DNA from: Vibrio ouci
GTDB taxonomy: Bacteria > Pseudomonadota > Gammaproteobacteria > Enterobacterales > Vibrionaceae
Length of the DNA: 64,000 nucleotides
Assembly (NCBI RefSeq): GCF_004551525.1
Contig: NZ_SATR01000020.1
Coordinates: 1 to 64,000 of the forward strand
Reading direction: 5' to 3'
Below are positions 30,070-40,286 of the stretch, piece after piece. Each line of letters starts with the position of its first letter. The stretch's first letter is position 1. The position numbers and the translations under genes are program-made. Under the pieces are notes generated by a model, which saw nothing but the letters and a program-made list of their open reading frames with translations, did not search any database and had not been told where the DNA came from.

Positions 30070-31035
30070 TTAATCAACTTGCTTAATTTGCAACTCTTTA
30101 GGCACTTCAAAGAACATGTTCTCTTCACGGCCTTGAATCTCTTCTACGGAACGCGTTCCAACAAGTTGTTTAATGCGCTCTAGGATTTTGTTAACCAGCT
30201 CTTCAGGCGCAGAGGCGCCAGCAGTAACACCAACTTTAACTTTACCTTCAAACCATTTCGGTTCGATATCTTCAGGGCAATCCGTTAGGAACCCCGGCGT
30301 GCCAAGCTTTTCAGCTAGCTCTTTTAAACGAGTAGAGTTTGATGAGTTTTTAGAACCCACCACAATCACCACGTCTACATCAGTGGCCATTTCACGCACC
30401 GCATCTTGGCGGTTTTGTGTCGCGTAACAGATGTCATCTTTACGCGGACCTTGGATATCAGGGAATACGCGACGCAGCTCTTCAATCACATCTGCCGTTT
30501 CATCGACGGATAACGTAGTTTGGCTTACGTAATGCAGATGACTTGGATCTTTAACCAACTCTTTAAGCTTAAGAACGTCTTCAGGACGCTCAACCAAGTA
30601 CATACCGCCTTCATCACTGGCGTATTGGCCCATCGTGCCTTCTACTTCAGGGTGACCGGCATGACCAATCAAGACCACTTCCATATGCTTACGGCTCGCG
30701 CGAGCCACTTCCATATGAACCTTAGTCACGAGCGGACAAGTTGCATCAAACACCGTCAAATCACGCTGTTTAGCCTCTTTACGCACTGCCTGAGATACGC
30801 CATGAGCAGAGAAGATAACGATGTTGTCATCTGGCACTTCACTTAACTCTTCAACAAAGATAGCCCCGCGCTGCTTTAACCCTTCCACAACAAAGCGGTT
30901 ATGTACCACTTCGTGGCGTACATAGATCGGTGGTTGGTACATTTCTAAAGCACGCTCAACGATGCTGATGGCACGATCTACACCGGCACAAAAACCGCGA
31001 GGGTTAGCTAACTTAATTTTCATTTCATTGCTCAT
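30070..31035 (-). CDS. ispH: 4-hydroxy-3-methylbut-2-enyl diphosphate reductase
   Basis: IspH is the iron-sulfur enzyme that makes IPP and DMAPP in the last step of the MEP isoprenoid pathway. The 321-residue protein has the three cluster cysteines in conserved contexts: [11 protein letters not shown] (Cys16), [11 protein letters not shown] and [11 protein letters not shown]. The ATG at 31035 gives [12 protein letters not shown]; the internal ATG four codons later would match the E. coli N-terminus and cannot be excluded. It is the last gene of the leftward cluster lspA-fkpB-ispH. Confidence 0.97.
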   Translation of the reverse strand: MSNEMKIKLANPRGFCAGVDRAISIVERALEMYQPPIYVRHEVVHNRFVVEGLKQRGAIFVEELSEVPDDNIVIFSAHGVSQAVRKEAKQRDLTVFDATCPLVTKVHMEVARASRKHMEVVLIGHAGHPEVEGTMGQYASDEGGMYLVERPEDVLKLKELVKDPSHLHYVSQTTLSVDETADVIEELRRVFPDIQGPRKDDICYATQNRQDAVREMATDVDVVIVVGSKNSSNSTRLKELAEKLGTPGFLTDCPEDIEPKWFEGKVKVGVTAGASAPEELVNKILERIKQLVGTRSVEEIQGREENMFFEVPKELQIKQVD

Positions 31036-31059
31036 GGAGTCGTTTTCTTCTTTGGGCGC

Positions 31060-31491
31060 TTATTCTACTGACAAAATCTCAACTTCAAAAGTCACATCTT
31101 GCCCAGCAAGTGGATGGTTGAAGTCTACTGTTACTGAATCACCGGCGATTTCGGTAATAATGCCTGGGATCTCCATACCATCACGGCCAGAGAAGGCCAT
31201 TATAGTACCAACTTCAACCTCAGCATCACCGACAAACTTTGTGCGGTCCATGTGGTGGACGTGATCAGGATTTGGCATACCAAACGCGTCTTCAGCTTTA
31301 AGCTCAATCGCTTTTTGGTCACCGGTCTTTAAACCGACTAAGCACTGCTCAAAGTTTGCACTTAAGCTGCCATCGCCGATCACAAGCTTTGCTGGTTTCC
31401 CCATATTATGGGTACTGTCTGCAACAGAACCGTCTTTCATTTTAATGGTAAAGTGCAGAGTTACTGCTGAATCTTGGGCAATTGTCGTCAC
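31060..31491 (-). CDS. fkpB: FKBP-type peptidyl-prolyl cis-trans isomerase FkpB (SlpA-like)
   Basis: A SlyD/SlpA-class FKBP isomerase of 143 residues, cytoplasmic. It has VTLHFTIKMKDGSVADST at the N-terminus, the inserted-flap segment GMPNPDHVHHMDRTKF, and VDFNHPLAGQDVTFEVEIL, the conserved FKBP end. It starts with GTG at 31491, with AAGGAAG upstream. The C-terminal His/Cys tail of SlyD is absent, so it is the FkpB rather than the SlyD type. It lies between lspA and ispH as in E. coli. Confidence 0.93.
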   Translation of the reverse strand: MTTIAQDSAVTLHFTIKMKDGSVADSTHNMGKPAKLVIGDGSLSANFEQCLVGLKTGDQKAIELKAEDAFGMPNPDHVHHMDRTKFVGDAEVEVGTIMAFSGRDGMEIPGIITEIAGDSVTVDFNHPLAGQDVTFEVEILSVE

Positions 31492-31528
31492 GTTACTGCT
31501 TCCTTGAAGTCATTCTAGTTTTATAGGT

Positions 31529-31657
31529 GTATACCCTAAATAGTTGGAGTTGCAGCTAGGCGACAAGATAATTCAACCCTATGAGCATAGTGCGCTATGT
31601 GATTAGGGGGAATTATCGCAGTCAACAACGCTGCAGCTTCAAATATGACGGGTATAC
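31529..31657. repeat. 129-bp Vibrio palindromic intergenic repeat, copy 1
   Basis: Perfect 8-base terminal inverted repeats GTATACCC (31529-31536) and GGGTATAC (31650-31657) bound an imperfect palindrome. It includes GCAGCTAGGCGACAAGAT on the left, GAGCATAGTGCGCTATGTGA in the centre and GCAGTCAACAACGCTGCAGC on the right. A related copy lies on the other side of lspA (32313-32430). This resembles repeats widely scattered between genes in Vibrio chromosomes. Confidence 0.75.
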
Positions 31658-31714
31658 TAAAAAGCGCCACCGGAATCAACCAACAGCGCTTAAGGTTATT
31701 TGATCAATCACGAA

Positions 31715-32218
31715 TTACGCTTTGGCTTCTTCTTTCTTACGAAAGCCATCAAGAATAATCATAGCCGCGCCGATACAAATCGTAGTATCCGCTAGGTTGA
31801 ATGCAGGCCAGTGGTAATCACCCCAGAAGAAATCTAGGTAATCGACAACAAACCCATGCACTACGCGGTCAAACACATTACCTACCGCGCCACCAATAAT
31901 CATCGCATAAGCAATATTATTCCACTTCTCTTTTGCTGGTAGTTTGCTCATCCAGTACGTCAACATACCGGTTACCGCAAAGGCAATACCAGTAAACAGC
32001 CAACGCTGCCAGCCGGCCTGATCACTTAGGAAGCTAAATGCTGCGCCGTAGTTGTGCACATACAGCAGGTTAAAGAAAGGCAGCACTTCAATACGATTAG
32101 CCCAGCCATAACCCATGTTGTCCATCACAAACAACTTAATACCAATATCAGCAAAGAAGATAACAATCGCTAGCCAAAGCCAACGTACACCTGATTGTTT
32201 TAATGGAATATTTGACAT
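31715..32218 (-). CDS. lspA: Lipoprotein signal peptidase (signal peptidase II)
   Basis: LspA is the inner-membrane aspartyl protease that removes the signal peptide of diacylglyceryl-prolipoproteins, acting after Lgt (encoded at 47.4 kb). The 167-residue protein has four predicted transmembrane helices and the two catalytic-Asp motifs [22 protein letters not shown] and [13 protein letters not shown]. Length normal (about 165). It follows ileS and precedes fkpB, but repeat elements in both gaps space the genes more than in E. coli. Confidence 0.96.
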   Translation of the reverse strand: MSNIPLKQSGVRWLWLAIVIFFADIGIKLFVMDNMGYGWANRIEVLPFFNLLYVHNYGAAFSFLSDQAGWQRWLFTGIAFAVTGMLTYWMSKLPAKEKWNNIAYAMIIGGAVGNVFDRVVHGFVVDYLDFFWGDYHWPAFNLADTTICIGAAMIILDGFRKKEEAKA

Positions 32219-32262
32219 CTTATCCCCTAAAAATGAGCCCTAAGAGTGGAGCCTAAAAATAA

Positions 32263-32280
32263 CCCCAGTATGTACTGGGG
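32263..32280 (-). terminator. Hairpin between ileS and lspA
   Basis: CCCCAGTA-TG-TACTGGGG is a perfect stem; on the minus strand it is followed by TTATTTTTA. It lies downstream of ileS and just upstream of lspA, so it may attenuate read-through into the lspA-fkpB-ispH part. Confidence 0.5.
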
Positions 32281-32312
32281 CTATAATATTTCAATAAAGT
32301 TCAACTTCTAGC

Positions 32313-32430
32313 TGCTCTAAATTATTGGTGTTGTAGCAAGGCGACAAATTTACGAGGCTCCTGAGCATAGTAGTCCTATGTGATGGAGCGAGTAAATGCA
32401 GTCAACGCAGCTACAACGCCAAGAATGACG
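32313..32430. repeat. Vibrio palindromic intergenic repeat, copy 2
   Basis: A diverged relative of the 31529-31657 element: TTGTAGCAAGGCGACAAAT, CTGAGCATAGTAGTCCTATG and GCAGTCAACGCAGCTACAAC align with the corresponding left, centre and right parts. The terminal GTATACCC arms are not conserved. It lies between the ileS stop and the ileS-lspA hairpin. Confidence 0.65.
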
Positions 32431-32435
32431 AGCAA

Positions 32436-35273
32436 TTATGCGAATTTACGAACTTCACCTTCACCATCAACGTTAGTTGCACAGCGACCACAGATCTTCT
32501 CGTGACCTGCGATTGTGCCTACGTCTGGAGTGTGGTGCCAACAACGGTCACACTTCTCGTTCTCTGTTGCTGCGACTTCTACGAATAGGCCTTCAACGTC
32601 AGTTGCATGTGCAGCTTCTGTTTTCTCGCTTAGAGGCTTCACTGTTGCTGCAGAGGTTAGAAGAACAAAGCGTAGCTCATCTTCTAGTTTGTTGATTTTC
32701 GCCGCTAGCGCATCATCTGCGTATAGGGTTACTTCTGCTTGTAGTGAACCACCGATAGTCTTGTCTTTACGCGCGTCTTCTAGCAGCTTGTTCACGCCAC
32801 CACGAACCGCTTGCATCTCTGCCCAGAATTCGTTGCTTAGCTCTTCGCCTTCAGCAAGACCGAATAGACCTTCGAACCACTCACCAGTGAAGACGAACTT
32901 ATCGCGCTCACCAGGCATTTCGTTCCAGATTTCGTCTGCTGTGAATGACATGATTGGCGCCATCCAACGAACAAGAGCTTCTACGATGTAGTAAAGCGCC
33001 GTCTGACAACTACGTTGAGCGTGACCACCCAGTTTCGCTGTGTACTGACGGTCTTTGATCACGTCTAGGTAGAATGAACCCATTTCAATCGAACAGAACT
33101 GCATTAGACGCTGTGTTACTGCGTGCGTGTTGTACTCACCGTACGCTTTAACAATCTCTTCTTGCGCAGCCAGTGCACGACCTACAGCCCAACGATCAAG
33201 TGCCACCATCTCTTCTGCAGGAACGATGTCAGTTGCTGGGTTAAAGCCGCTTAGGTTCGCTAAGAAGAAACGTGCAGTGTTACGGATACGACGGTATGCA
33301 TCTGCGCTGCGCTTCAAGATTTCGTCTGATACTGCTACTTCACCCGTGTAGTCTGTAGAAGCAACCCATAGACGTAGGATATCTGCACCTAGCTTGTTGG
33401 TTACATCTTTTGGCGCAACTACGTTACCGATAGATTTAGACATCTTACGGCCGTGACCATCAACCACGAAGCCATGTGTTAGTACTTGCTTGTATGGCGC
33501 TTCACCTTTCATCGCGATAGATGAGATCAGTGAAGATTGGAACCAACCGCGGTGTTGGTCAGAACCTTCTAGGTATAGGTCAGCGCTTGCACCGTTGTAC
33601 TCTTCACGAGCATCAACGACTGAGTAGTGAGTAACACCTGAATCGAACCATACGTCTAGTGTATCAAGTACTTTCTCGTACTTGTCTGCTTCTTCGCCAA
33701 GTAGGTCTGCGATTTCCACATCCCACCATGCTTGAATGCCTTTCTCTTCAACTAGCTGAGCGACTTTCTCAACCAGTTCGATTGTGTTCGGGTGAAGCTC
33801 TGCTGTTTCTTTATGAACGAATAGAGCGATTGGTACACCCCAAGTACGTTGACGAGAGATACACCACTCTGGGCGACCTTCAACCATACCTTCGATGCGG
33901 CTTTGACCCCACTCAGGCATCCACTCAACACCCTTGATTGACTCTAGTGCTTTTGCACGTAGGCCAGCTTGGTCCATAGATACGAACCACTGTGGTGTTG
34001 CACGGAAGATGATTGGAGTTTTGTGTCTCCAACAATGTGGGTAGCTGTGCTCGTAAGCGTGGTGGTGTAGTAGTGCACCTTTCTCTTTCAGAACTTCAAG
34101 AACTGAATCGTTCGCTTTGAATACGTGCTGACCAGCAAATAGCTCAGTGTCAGGTAGGTAAACACCGTTAGAGCCTACTGGGTTTGCGATTTCTAGGTCG
34201 TATTTCTTACCAACCACAAAGTCTTCTTGACCATGGCCTGGTGCAGTGTGAACGACACCTGTACCTGATTCAGTCGTCACGTGATCACCAAGGATCGCCG
34301 GTACTGTGAAGTCGTAGAATGGGTGGTTGAACTGAGTCAGTTCAAGATCTGCGCCTGTAGCAAAACCAAGGTTGTGGAAGTGCTCAATACCAGCACGGTC
34401 CATTACGTCTTTCGCTAGCTCAGACGCTACGATGATACGTTGCGCGGCTTGCTCAGCGTTTGCTTCCACTTGGATAAGAACGTATTCCAGATCATCACGT
34501 AGACATACTGCGCGGTTTGCAGGCAGTGTCCATGGCGTAGTAGTCCAGATAACGATAGAGATATCGCCTTGGCCTTCATGACCTTCTGCTAGGTTGAATT
34601 TAGCCAGAAGAGCGGCTTCATCTGCAGCTGTGAATTTCACATCGATAGATGGCGATACTTTATCTTTGTACTCAACTTCCGCTTCTGCAAGAGCAGAACC
34701 ACAGTCAGTACACCAGTGAACAGGCTTGAAGCCTTTTAGTAGGTGGCCGTTATCGGCGATTTTACCTAGCGCACGGATGATGTTCGCTTCTGTTGCAAAA
34801 TCCATAGTGCGGTATGGCTTATCCCACTCACCCATGATACCTAGACGTTTGAAGCTCTCTTTTTGACCTTCTACCTGACCTGCCGCGTACTTACGGCACT
34901 CTTCGCGGAATTCTGCCGCAGAGATTTTTTGGCCTGGTTTGCCTTTTTTCTTTTCTACCATTAGTTCAATTGGTAGACCGTGACAGTCCCAACCAGGAAT
35001 GTACGGTGCATCAAAACCAGAAAGTGTTTTGGATTTAATAATAATGTCTTTAAGAATCTTGTTTAGTGCGTGACCAATGTGAATGTCACCATTTGCGTAT
35101 GGAGGGCCATCATGCAGAACGAAAGATTTTTTGCCTTTCTTCGCTTTACGGATCTCGCCGTAAAGGTCTTCTTTGTACCAACGCTTAAGCATTTCTGGCT
35201 CGCGATTCGCCAGATTGCCGCGCATCGGAAACCCTGTTTCAGGAAGGTTCAGGGTATCTTTATACTCACTCAT
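32436..35273 (-). CDS. ileS: Isoleucyl-tRNA synthetase
   Basis: A class I aminoacyl-tRNA synthetase of 945 residues (E. coli 938). The catalytic motifs are HIGHALN (about 66-72) and KMSKS (about 602-606). An editing CP1 domain lies between them ([21 protein letters not shown]), and the C-terminal zinc finger is CDRCWHH...CGRC. It follows ribF after 55 bases and is part of the conserved murJ-ribF-ileS-lspA-fkpB-ispH cluster. Confidence 0.98.
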   Translation of the reverse strand: MSEYKDTLNLPETGFPMRGNLANREPEMLKRWYKEDLYGEIRKAKKGKKSFVLHDGPPYANGDIHIGHALNKILKDIIIKSKTLSGFDAPYIPGWDCHGLPIELMVEKKKGKPGQKISAAEFREECRKYAAGQVEGQKESFKRLGIMGEWDKPYRTMDFATEANIIRALGKIADNGHLLKGFKPVHWCTDCGSALAEAEVEYKDKVSPSIDVKFTAADEAALLAKFNLAEGHEGQGDISIVIWTTTPWTLPANRAVCLRDDLEYVLIQVEANAEQAAQRIIVASELAKDVMDRAGIEHFHNLGFATGADLELTQFNHPFYDFTVPAILGDHVTTESGTGVVHTAPGHGQEDFVVGKKYDLEIANPVGSNGVYLPDTELFAGQHVFKANDSVLEVLKEKGALLHHHAYEHSYPHCWRHKTPIIFRATPQWFVSMDQAGLRAKALESIKGVEWMPEWGQSRIEGMVEGRPEWCISRQRTWGVPIALFVHKETAELHPNTIELVEKVAQLVEEKGIQAWWDVEIADLLGEEADKYEKVLDTLDVWFDSGVTHYSVVDAREEYNGASADLYLEGSDQHRGWFQSSLISSIAMKGEAPYKQVLTHGFVVDGHGRKMSKSIGNVVAPKDVTNKLGADILRLWVASTDYTGEVAVSDEILKRSADAYRRIRNTARFFLANLSGFNPATDIVPAEEMVALDRWAVGRALAAQEEIVKAYGEYNTHAVTQRLMQFCSIEMGSFYLDVIKDRQYTAKLGGHAQRSCQTALYYIVEALVRWMAPIMSFTADEIWNEMPGERDKFVFTGEWFEGLFGLAEGEELSNEFWAEMQAVRGGVNKLLEDARKDKTIGGSLQAEVTLYADDALAAKINKLEDELRFVLLTSAATVKPLSEKTEAAHATDVEGLFVEVAATENEKCDRCWHHTPDVGTIAGHEKICGRCATNVDGEGEVRKFA

Positions 35274-35328
35274 CGATTCTTAATTCCGTTGTGTTGGGTG
35301 ACAGTTAGACATTATGCCAAGCAGCGAA

Positions 35329-36273
35329 CTAAACCGCTTGGTCTTTATGCTGACGCAGCCACACCCTTGCTGCTTCAGCATCCAATTCAATTTGTTGTTT
35401 TAAAGCTTCGAATGATTCAAATTTATGTTCATCTCGAATCTTATCTAAAAGTACAATTTCTAGCTGTTTACCATATAAATTGGCTTTAAAGTCGAATAGA
35501 TGTACTTCTAGTTGTTGGCGAACCCCATTTACGGTTGGTCGGTTACCAATGTTCGCCACGCCTCCTATTGGTTGTTCACCAAGGCCAAGAGCCTCAACGG
35601 TATACACACCAGAGACAGGAGATACGCAACGCTTTAGGGGAATATTCGCCGTAGGAAAGCCGATCGTACGACCTAATTTGCGACCATGTGATACGCGGCC
35701 GCTAATACTATAATCTCGCCCTAGCATTTCTGCTGCAGCGTCAAGCTTATCTTTCGCTAATGCTTTACGGATGGCAGTGCTGCTAACTCGCAGTTGTTCC
35801 AAACGAAAACTTTGAGTACTCACGACTTCAAAGCCATACTGTTTGCCCGCTTTTTGCAACATTGCAAAGTTGCCTTCACGGCCACGGCCAAAGCAAAAGT
35901 CATCACCTACGACGAGAAACTTAACACCCAAACGCTTCACCAACAAGTCACTAATAAATTCATCAGCACTTTGGTTGGCAAACCTATGGTTAAAATTAAC
36001 ACAAAGCAACCTTTCAATGTTGAGCTTACTCAACTGGACATATTTATCTCTTAAGCGAGTTAAACGTGCTGGCGCTTTATCTTTAGCAAACAATTCCAAA
36101 GGCTGAGGATCAAAGGTCATCACCGTTGACGGTAAACCCAATACGCTTGCCTGTTCAGACACTTGGCGTAATACTTCTTGGTGGCCTAAGTGCACACCAT
36201 CGAAGTTTCCGATCGTCAATACACACCCTTGATGGTGTGATTTGATGTTATGAATGCCTCGGATCAATTCCAT
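35329..36273 (-). CDS. ribF: Bifunctional riboflavin kinase / FAD synthetase
   Basis: RibF phosphorylates riboflavin to FMN and adenylates FMN to FAD. The 314-residue protein has an N-terminal FAD synthetase domain with TIGNFDGVHLGHQEVL (HxGH-like nucleotidyl transferase motif) and RVSSTAIRKAL, and a C-terminal riboflavin kinase domain with GFPTANIPL and GVANIGNRPTV. Length matches E. coli RibF (313). It lies between murJ and ileS, as in most gamma-proteobacteria. Confidence 0.97.
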   Translation of the reverse strand: MELIRGIHNIKSHHQGCVLTIGNFDGVHLGHQEVLRQVSEQASVLGLPSTVMTFDPQPLELFAKDKAPARLTRLRDKYVQLSKLNIERLLCVNFNHRFANQSADEFISDLLVKRLGVKFLVVGDDFCFGRGREGNFAMLQKAGKQYGFEVVSTQSFRLEQLRVSSTAIRKALAKDKLDAAAEMLGRDYSISGRVSHGRKLGRTIGFPTANIPLKRCVSPVSGVYTVEALGLGEQPIGGVANIGNRPTVNGVRQQLEVHLFDFKANLYGKQLEIVLLDKIRDEHKFESFEALKQQIELDAEAARVWLRQHKDQAV

Positions 36274-36363
36274 TGGAAACCGCTAAAAACCTATCTTTGT
36301 ATTAATTACTCTTCGAAAAAGAGTCATGTTGCGTAAAACTGACGGATTATATACTAATCAGGT

Positions 36364-37926
36364 TCACTCTGTCGCTGCTTTTAAGTCTTTTAACCGAACA
36401 CCTAAAAGGAGCAAGGTTACTAGATAAGCCGCAGCACCTAATCCAATCAACATCACCAGTCCCGTCGCCCGCTCAACAAAGCTCCAAGTCAGCCAAACAG
36501 ACATGTCTTCTAATTGCCACAATATAGCAGCGACCATTAAGCCACCAGCAATCACTAACTTGATAATAAACGTGATGGTTCTACGTGTTAGCTTGTACAC
36601 CCCAGCGAGATGCAAACCACGATAGAGTAATGACATATTGACGAAGGCAGACAGCGCAGTCGCGATAGCCAAGCCCACATAACCATAGAACCAGGCAAAG
36701 ATAGCATTGAACACCATATTGGTGACCATAGCGATAATGCCGTACTTAACTGGAGTTTTGGTGTCTTGTCGAGAGTAATATCCCGGCGCTAATACTTTGA
36801 TCAGCATGAAGTTTAATAGGCCTGATGCGTAAGCAACCAAAGACATCGATGCAAACTGAACATCTTGCGGGCTAAATTCACCACGCATAAATAGCACCAT
36901 CAGCATAGGTTTAGCGAGAACCATCAACCCCAACATCGCCGGAATACCAAGCAACGTCACCATACGTACGCCCCAGTCCATAGTTTGGGCGAAGCCGTCA
37001 CTTTGCGCATCAACGTGTTTACGCGACAGCGCAGGAAGGATTACCGTCGCAATCGCAATACCGAACAGACCAAGAGGGAACTCCAATAAACGGTCTGAGT
37101 AATAAAGCCAACTGATTGAGCCAGTTTGTAAGAAACTGGCAATGAAGGTATCAAACAAAAGGTTAATTTGACTCACTGACACACCAAACAGAGCTGGAAT
37201 CATCAGAGTGCGAATTTTGACAACACCAGGATCGCGCCACCCCCACTTTGGCCTAATCATGACGCCTGCTTTAATAAGGAAAGGAATCTGGAACAAGAAC
37301 TGCACGAGGCCACCAAGGAATACACCAATAGAGAGACCAATTTCTGGCTGCTCTAACTGAGGTGCGATATACCATGCCGACAAGATGATCATGACATTGA
37401 GGAAGACAGGCGTAAAAGAAGAGACCGCAAACTTACCCATGGTGTTGAGTATTGCTCCCGACAGAGCGACAAAAGTAATGAACCACAAATACGGGAAAGT
37501 AATTTTGAGCATAAAGCTCGCTAGCTCAAATTTTTCCGCCGAAGGTCCGCCATTCATCCAATCAAGGAACCAGCCGAAACCGAACAGCGCTGTCACCACA
37601 CCCGAGCCTAAGACGCCAAGTAACGTAACAATAGAGACAATCACCCCAAGGGTACCCGCCGCTCTAGCGATCAGCTCACGGGTTTTGTCCATGTCTCCGG
37701 CGGCATGGCTCTCAGTTAATACTGGAACAAAGGCTTGTGAAAATGCCCCTTCTGCAAATAAGCGGCGCAGAAAGTTAGGAATTTTGTTAGCAAAGAAGAA
37801 GACATCTGCGCTCGCCCCTGCCCCCATTAAATTGGCAACAACAACGTCTCGCACTAAGCCTAAAACGCGAGAAATCAATGTCATGGCACTTACAATCATG
37901 CCTGACTTGAGTAGACGTTTACTCAC
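36364..37926 (-). CDS. murJ: Lipid II flippase MurJ (MviN)
   Basis: MurJ is the essential inner-membrane MOP-superfamily protein that flips lipid II to the periplasm for peptidoglycan synthesis. The 520-residue protein has about 14 predicted helices and the family signatures SRVLGLVRDVVVANLMGAG, FFFANKIPNFLRRLFAEGAFSQAFVPV and the PALSRKH loop. The start is GTG at 37926 with GAGG upstream. First gene of the murJ-ribF-ileS cluster; divergent from rpsT. Confidence 0.97.
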   Translation of the reverse strand: MSKRLLKSGMIVSAMTLISRVLGLVRDVVVANLMGAGASADVFFFANKIPNFLRRLFAEGAFSQAFVPVLTESHAAGDMDKTRELIARAAGTLGVIVSIVTLLGVLGSGVVTALFGFGWFLDWMNGGPSAEKFELASFMLKITFPYLWFITFVALSGAILNTMGKFAVSSFTPVFLNVMIILSAWYIAPQLEQPEIGLSIGVFLGGLVQFLFQIPFLIKAGVMIRPKWGWRDPGVVKIRTLMIPALFGVSVSQINLLFDTFIASFLQTGSISWLYYSDRLLEFPLGLFGIAIATVILPALSRKHVDAQSDGFAQTMDWGVRMVTLLGIPAMLGLMVLAKPMLMVLFMRGEFSPQDVQFASMSLVAYASGLLNFMLIKVLAPGYYSRQDTKTPVKYGIIAMVTNMVFNAIFAWFYGYVGLAIATALSAFVNMSLLYRGLHLAGVYKLTRRTITFIIKLVIAGGLMVAAILWQLEDMSVWLTWSFVERATGLVMLIGLGAAAYLVTLLLLGVRLKDLKAATE

Positions 37927-38173
37927 AATAACCTCGGGATTTGAAAATTTTGCCTTACTTTACACTAGGAATGTCATAACCAGAGCAGATTAGTATTAGC
38001 ATTGAAAAAAAAATACTGTTAGAATCCCCGCCATCTTAACCGTGAAGACCTTTCATTCCAAAATTTGTTTGGCTCGATTGGTTTTTGCACAAATTATTTG
38101 ACATTTAAGAGCAAATAGGGGATATTCCTCGCCCTTAAATTGTCACTGAACTAAGTTTTTGGGAGTTAGACCC

Positions 38174-38434
38174 TTGGCAAATAGTAAATCTGCTAAGAAG
38201 CGCGCTATCCAGGCTGAGAAACGTCGTCAGCACAACGCTAGCCGTCGCTCAATGATGCGTACTTACATGAAGAAAACTGTTGCTGCTATCGAAGCTGGCG
38301 ACAAAGCTGCTGCAACTGAAGCATTTGCTACAGTTACACCAATCCTAGACCGTATGGCAACTAAAGGCCTTATTCACAAGAATAAAGCTGCTCGTCATAA
38401 GTCTCGTTTCGCTGCTGCAATCAAAGCTCTTTAA
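38174..38434 (+). CDS. rpsT: 30S ribosomal protein S20
   Basis: S20 is a primary 16S-binding protein of the small subunit. The 86-residue product starts at UUG (38174), with GGGAG 8 bases upstream; the longer reading from 38159 adds MGVRP without homology. A UUG start is also used by E. coli rpsT, where it takes part in S20 autoregulation, so the same control is likely. The sequence contains the hallmark [32 protein letters not shown] and [16 protein letters not shown]. Confidence 0.98.
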   Translation: MANSKSAKKRAIQAEKRRQHNASRRSMMRTYMKKTVAAIEAGDKAAATEAFATVTPILDRMATKGLIHKNKAARHKSRFAAAIKAL

Positions 38435-38464
38435 TTAGAACTCTGATTATACAGTGAAAGAAAA

Positions 38465-38489
38465 AACCGGCTTGCGCCGGTTTTTTTAT
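38465..38489. terminator. Terminator of rpsT
   Basis: AACCGGC and GCCGGTT form a GC-rich stem with A-run before and seven T after, 30 bases past the rpsT stop. It may also terminate hlyU transcription in the opposite direction. Confidence 0.88.
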
Positions 38490-38528
38490 ATCTAAAATTC
38501 AGGTTATCAACTCAAAGAAAAGAAGTAT

Positions 38529-38825
38529 TTACTCGCTACAGTAAAGATCATGCAGCAACTGGATCATCGCTTTCACTTCTTCACTGCTGAGAGTGTAGTA
38601 AACTGTCTGCGCTTCTTTGCGAGTATTCACTAACCCATCACGCCTTAACCATGCAAGGTGCTGAGAAAGTGCCGATTGGCTTAGTTCAAGCTTACTACAC
38701 AGCTCTCCGACTGACAGTTCTTGGTTATGCAGCAAACACAGAATCTGTAGGCGACGTTCATTTGCCATCGCCTTAAGTAGTACTACCGCCTGTGCAGAGT
38801 TTTTTTCCATCTCTTGTAAATTCAT
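38529..38825 (-). CDS. hlyU: ArsR-family transcriptional regulator HlyU
   Basis: A 98-residue winged-helix protein of the SmtB/ArsR family. It shows LLKAMANERRLQILCLLHNQELSVGELCSKLELSQS-type HTH and HLAWLRRDGLVNTRKEAQTV, which I recognise as HlyU, the Vibrio activator of haemolysin and RTX toxin genes that acts mainly by relieving H-NS silencing. It lacks metal-binding CxC motifs. Location next to rpsT and nhaR matches V. cholerae (VC0678, from memory). Target toxin genes are not in this window. Confidence 0.92.
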   Translation of the reverse strand: MNLQEMEKNSAQAVVLLKAMANERRLQILCLLHNQELSVGELCSKLELSQSALSQHLAWLRRDGLVNTRKEAQTVYYTLSSEEVKAMIQLLHDLYCSE

Positions 38826-38984
38826 CGGCTACTACCCCTAAAACTATCTAACAACAAGGATTACCTCTCGCTATCCCACAACCAAACTATATAACCACAA
38901 TTTAAGTAATGAAATTTAACGAGAGTATTTCAAATACTAATCGAATTGTTACAACTAATCTATTTGTTCAAATGAAAAAGGTTC

Positions 38985-39875
38985 TTAATTAAACAAGGTT
39001 GTGAAGTCTGCATCACAAACATTCTTCACTGCAGGGTGTTGAATCATTCGTTCTGCAAAGATGACGTAGTACTCTTCTTTCAACTCTTCGATATGACCAA
39101 TCAACTGTAGAGGGAGGTCACTCTCAACCTCTGTTACGTATATAGAAGGCGCTAAGAAGATCACATCATGGTGGTAGCGAGCAAATGATTTCATCAATGC
39201 GACGTCATCAAACTCACCTAAGATATTCGGCTTTAAGCCTTGGCGATCAAACCACTGCAACACTTTACGCCCCATCGCAGTCCGACTGCCAGGGATCAGC
39301 AATTTTCTTTGCTCTAGTACCGCAGGGAAACTGACGTTGTCGACATTACCAGAGCAGAAGAAGCTCATGTTCGACTCGCCAAGCTTTTTACTATACAAAC
39401 CAGGGCTTTGACTCGAATCAACCGGACAATCTGACAAGATCATATCCAATTTATGTTGAGCAAGCTGCTCAAGTAGCATTTCGTGGGTGGACTCAAAGCA
39501 ACGCAGATGAATGCTGTTATCATCCGGCACTGTGGTCATTAAGATCTTGCTGACTAATCGCTTTGACAACGCATCTGCCACACCGATATCAAACAAGATG
39601 TTCGAGCGTTGGCTGTAATTCACGATATCCAACATCTCGTAGCTCAAACCAAACATACGGTCAGCGTATTTAAACACTAGCTGTCCAAGCTCTGTTGGCT
39701 CTAAACTGCGGCCATTTCGCTTAGTCAGCTTACCCTCCATACGCTCTTCTAATGCTTTAATCTGCCCAGTGACAGTTTGCGGGGTCAGGAATAGTGCATC
39801 AGCCGCTTTGGTGACTGATCCCTGTTTGCACACCATCCAAAAGTAATAAAGGTGGTTATAGTTTAAGTGCGACAT
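38985..39875 (-). CDS. nhaR: LysR-family sodium-responsive activator NhaR
   Basis: NhaR activates the Na+/H+ antiporter gene nhaA in response to sodium and, in E. coli, the pga biofilm genes. The 296-residue protein starts at ATG 39875 with AAGGG upstream (a TTG one codon earlier is less likely). It has the N-terminal LysR helix-turn-helix ([23 protein letters not shown]) and an effector-binding domain. The nhaR-type segments NYNHLYYFW and [17 protein letters not shown] are clear. No nhaA gene is adjacent, but the neighbouring NptA is a sodium-coupled transporter. Confidence 0.92.
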   Translation of the reverse strand: MSHLNYNHLYYFWMVCKQGSVTKAADALFLTPQTVTGQIKALEERMEGKLTKRNGRSLEPTELGQLVFKYADRMFGLSYEMLDIVNYSQRSNILFDIGVADALSKRLVSKILMTTVPDDNSIHLRCFESTHEMLLEQLAQHKLDMILSDCPVDSSQSPGLYSKKLGESNMSFFCSGNVDNVSFPAVLEQRKLLIPGSRTAMGRKVLQWFDRQGLKPNILGEFDDVALMKSFARYHHDVIFLAPSIYVTEVESDLPLQLIGHIEELKEEYYVIFAERMIQHPAVKNVCDADFTTLFN

Positions 39876-39999
39876 CAACAGATACCCTTGTTAAGCGAAT
39901 ACGATGGTTATATCAGAAGCAAACCATGACAACAATAACTCGACAAAACTAGTGCTAATTGATGATTTAATTAAGTTTTACCGAATTTCGATTTTATAA

Positions 40000-40019
40000 T
40001 ATGACAATTCGCTGTCATA
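40000..40019. promoter_or_regulatory. Palindromic operator-like site upstream of nptA
   Basis: TATGACA-ATTCGC-TGTCATA is a perfect inverted repeat with 7-base arms and 6-base spacer, 268 bases before nptA and 125 bases before nhaR. The right arm plus flank (CTGTCATAAAC) also resembles half of a PhoB box, but the second PhoB repeat is poor. Nothing else was seen in this 411-base gap beyond A/T-rich sequence. Confidence 0.4.
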
Positions 40020-40286
40020 AACTTCTACTCACGCTAAATTCTTTGTGTTTTTTTTCGATTCTCGTCACACCTTTTAATCGGCCAAAAATAACAAATAAAG
40101 CATTTAAAATTCAACACTTTAAGTGTAATGTAAATTTCCAATTACACACAAAAACTCATCACCCGAGCAAAAAAAAAACCATTACACACAACTGTAATAT
40201 TACTGAAATATTTCCCCTCTAACATCGGCCTCAGTTTCAACAACAGACCAAAACAAAGACATTAACGGTCCACGGAGAAAATGATT

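Noticed and set aside
32477..33351. Several long ORFs antisense to ileS
   Set aside because: They are shadows of a strongly codon-biased conserved gene, with Ser/Arg-rich compositions typical of antisense frames.
38002..38025. rpsT promoter TTGAAA / TAGAAT
   Set aside because: The spacing between these hexamers is only 12 bases; an alternative TTAGCA with 18-base spacing is possible but not strong enough to list.
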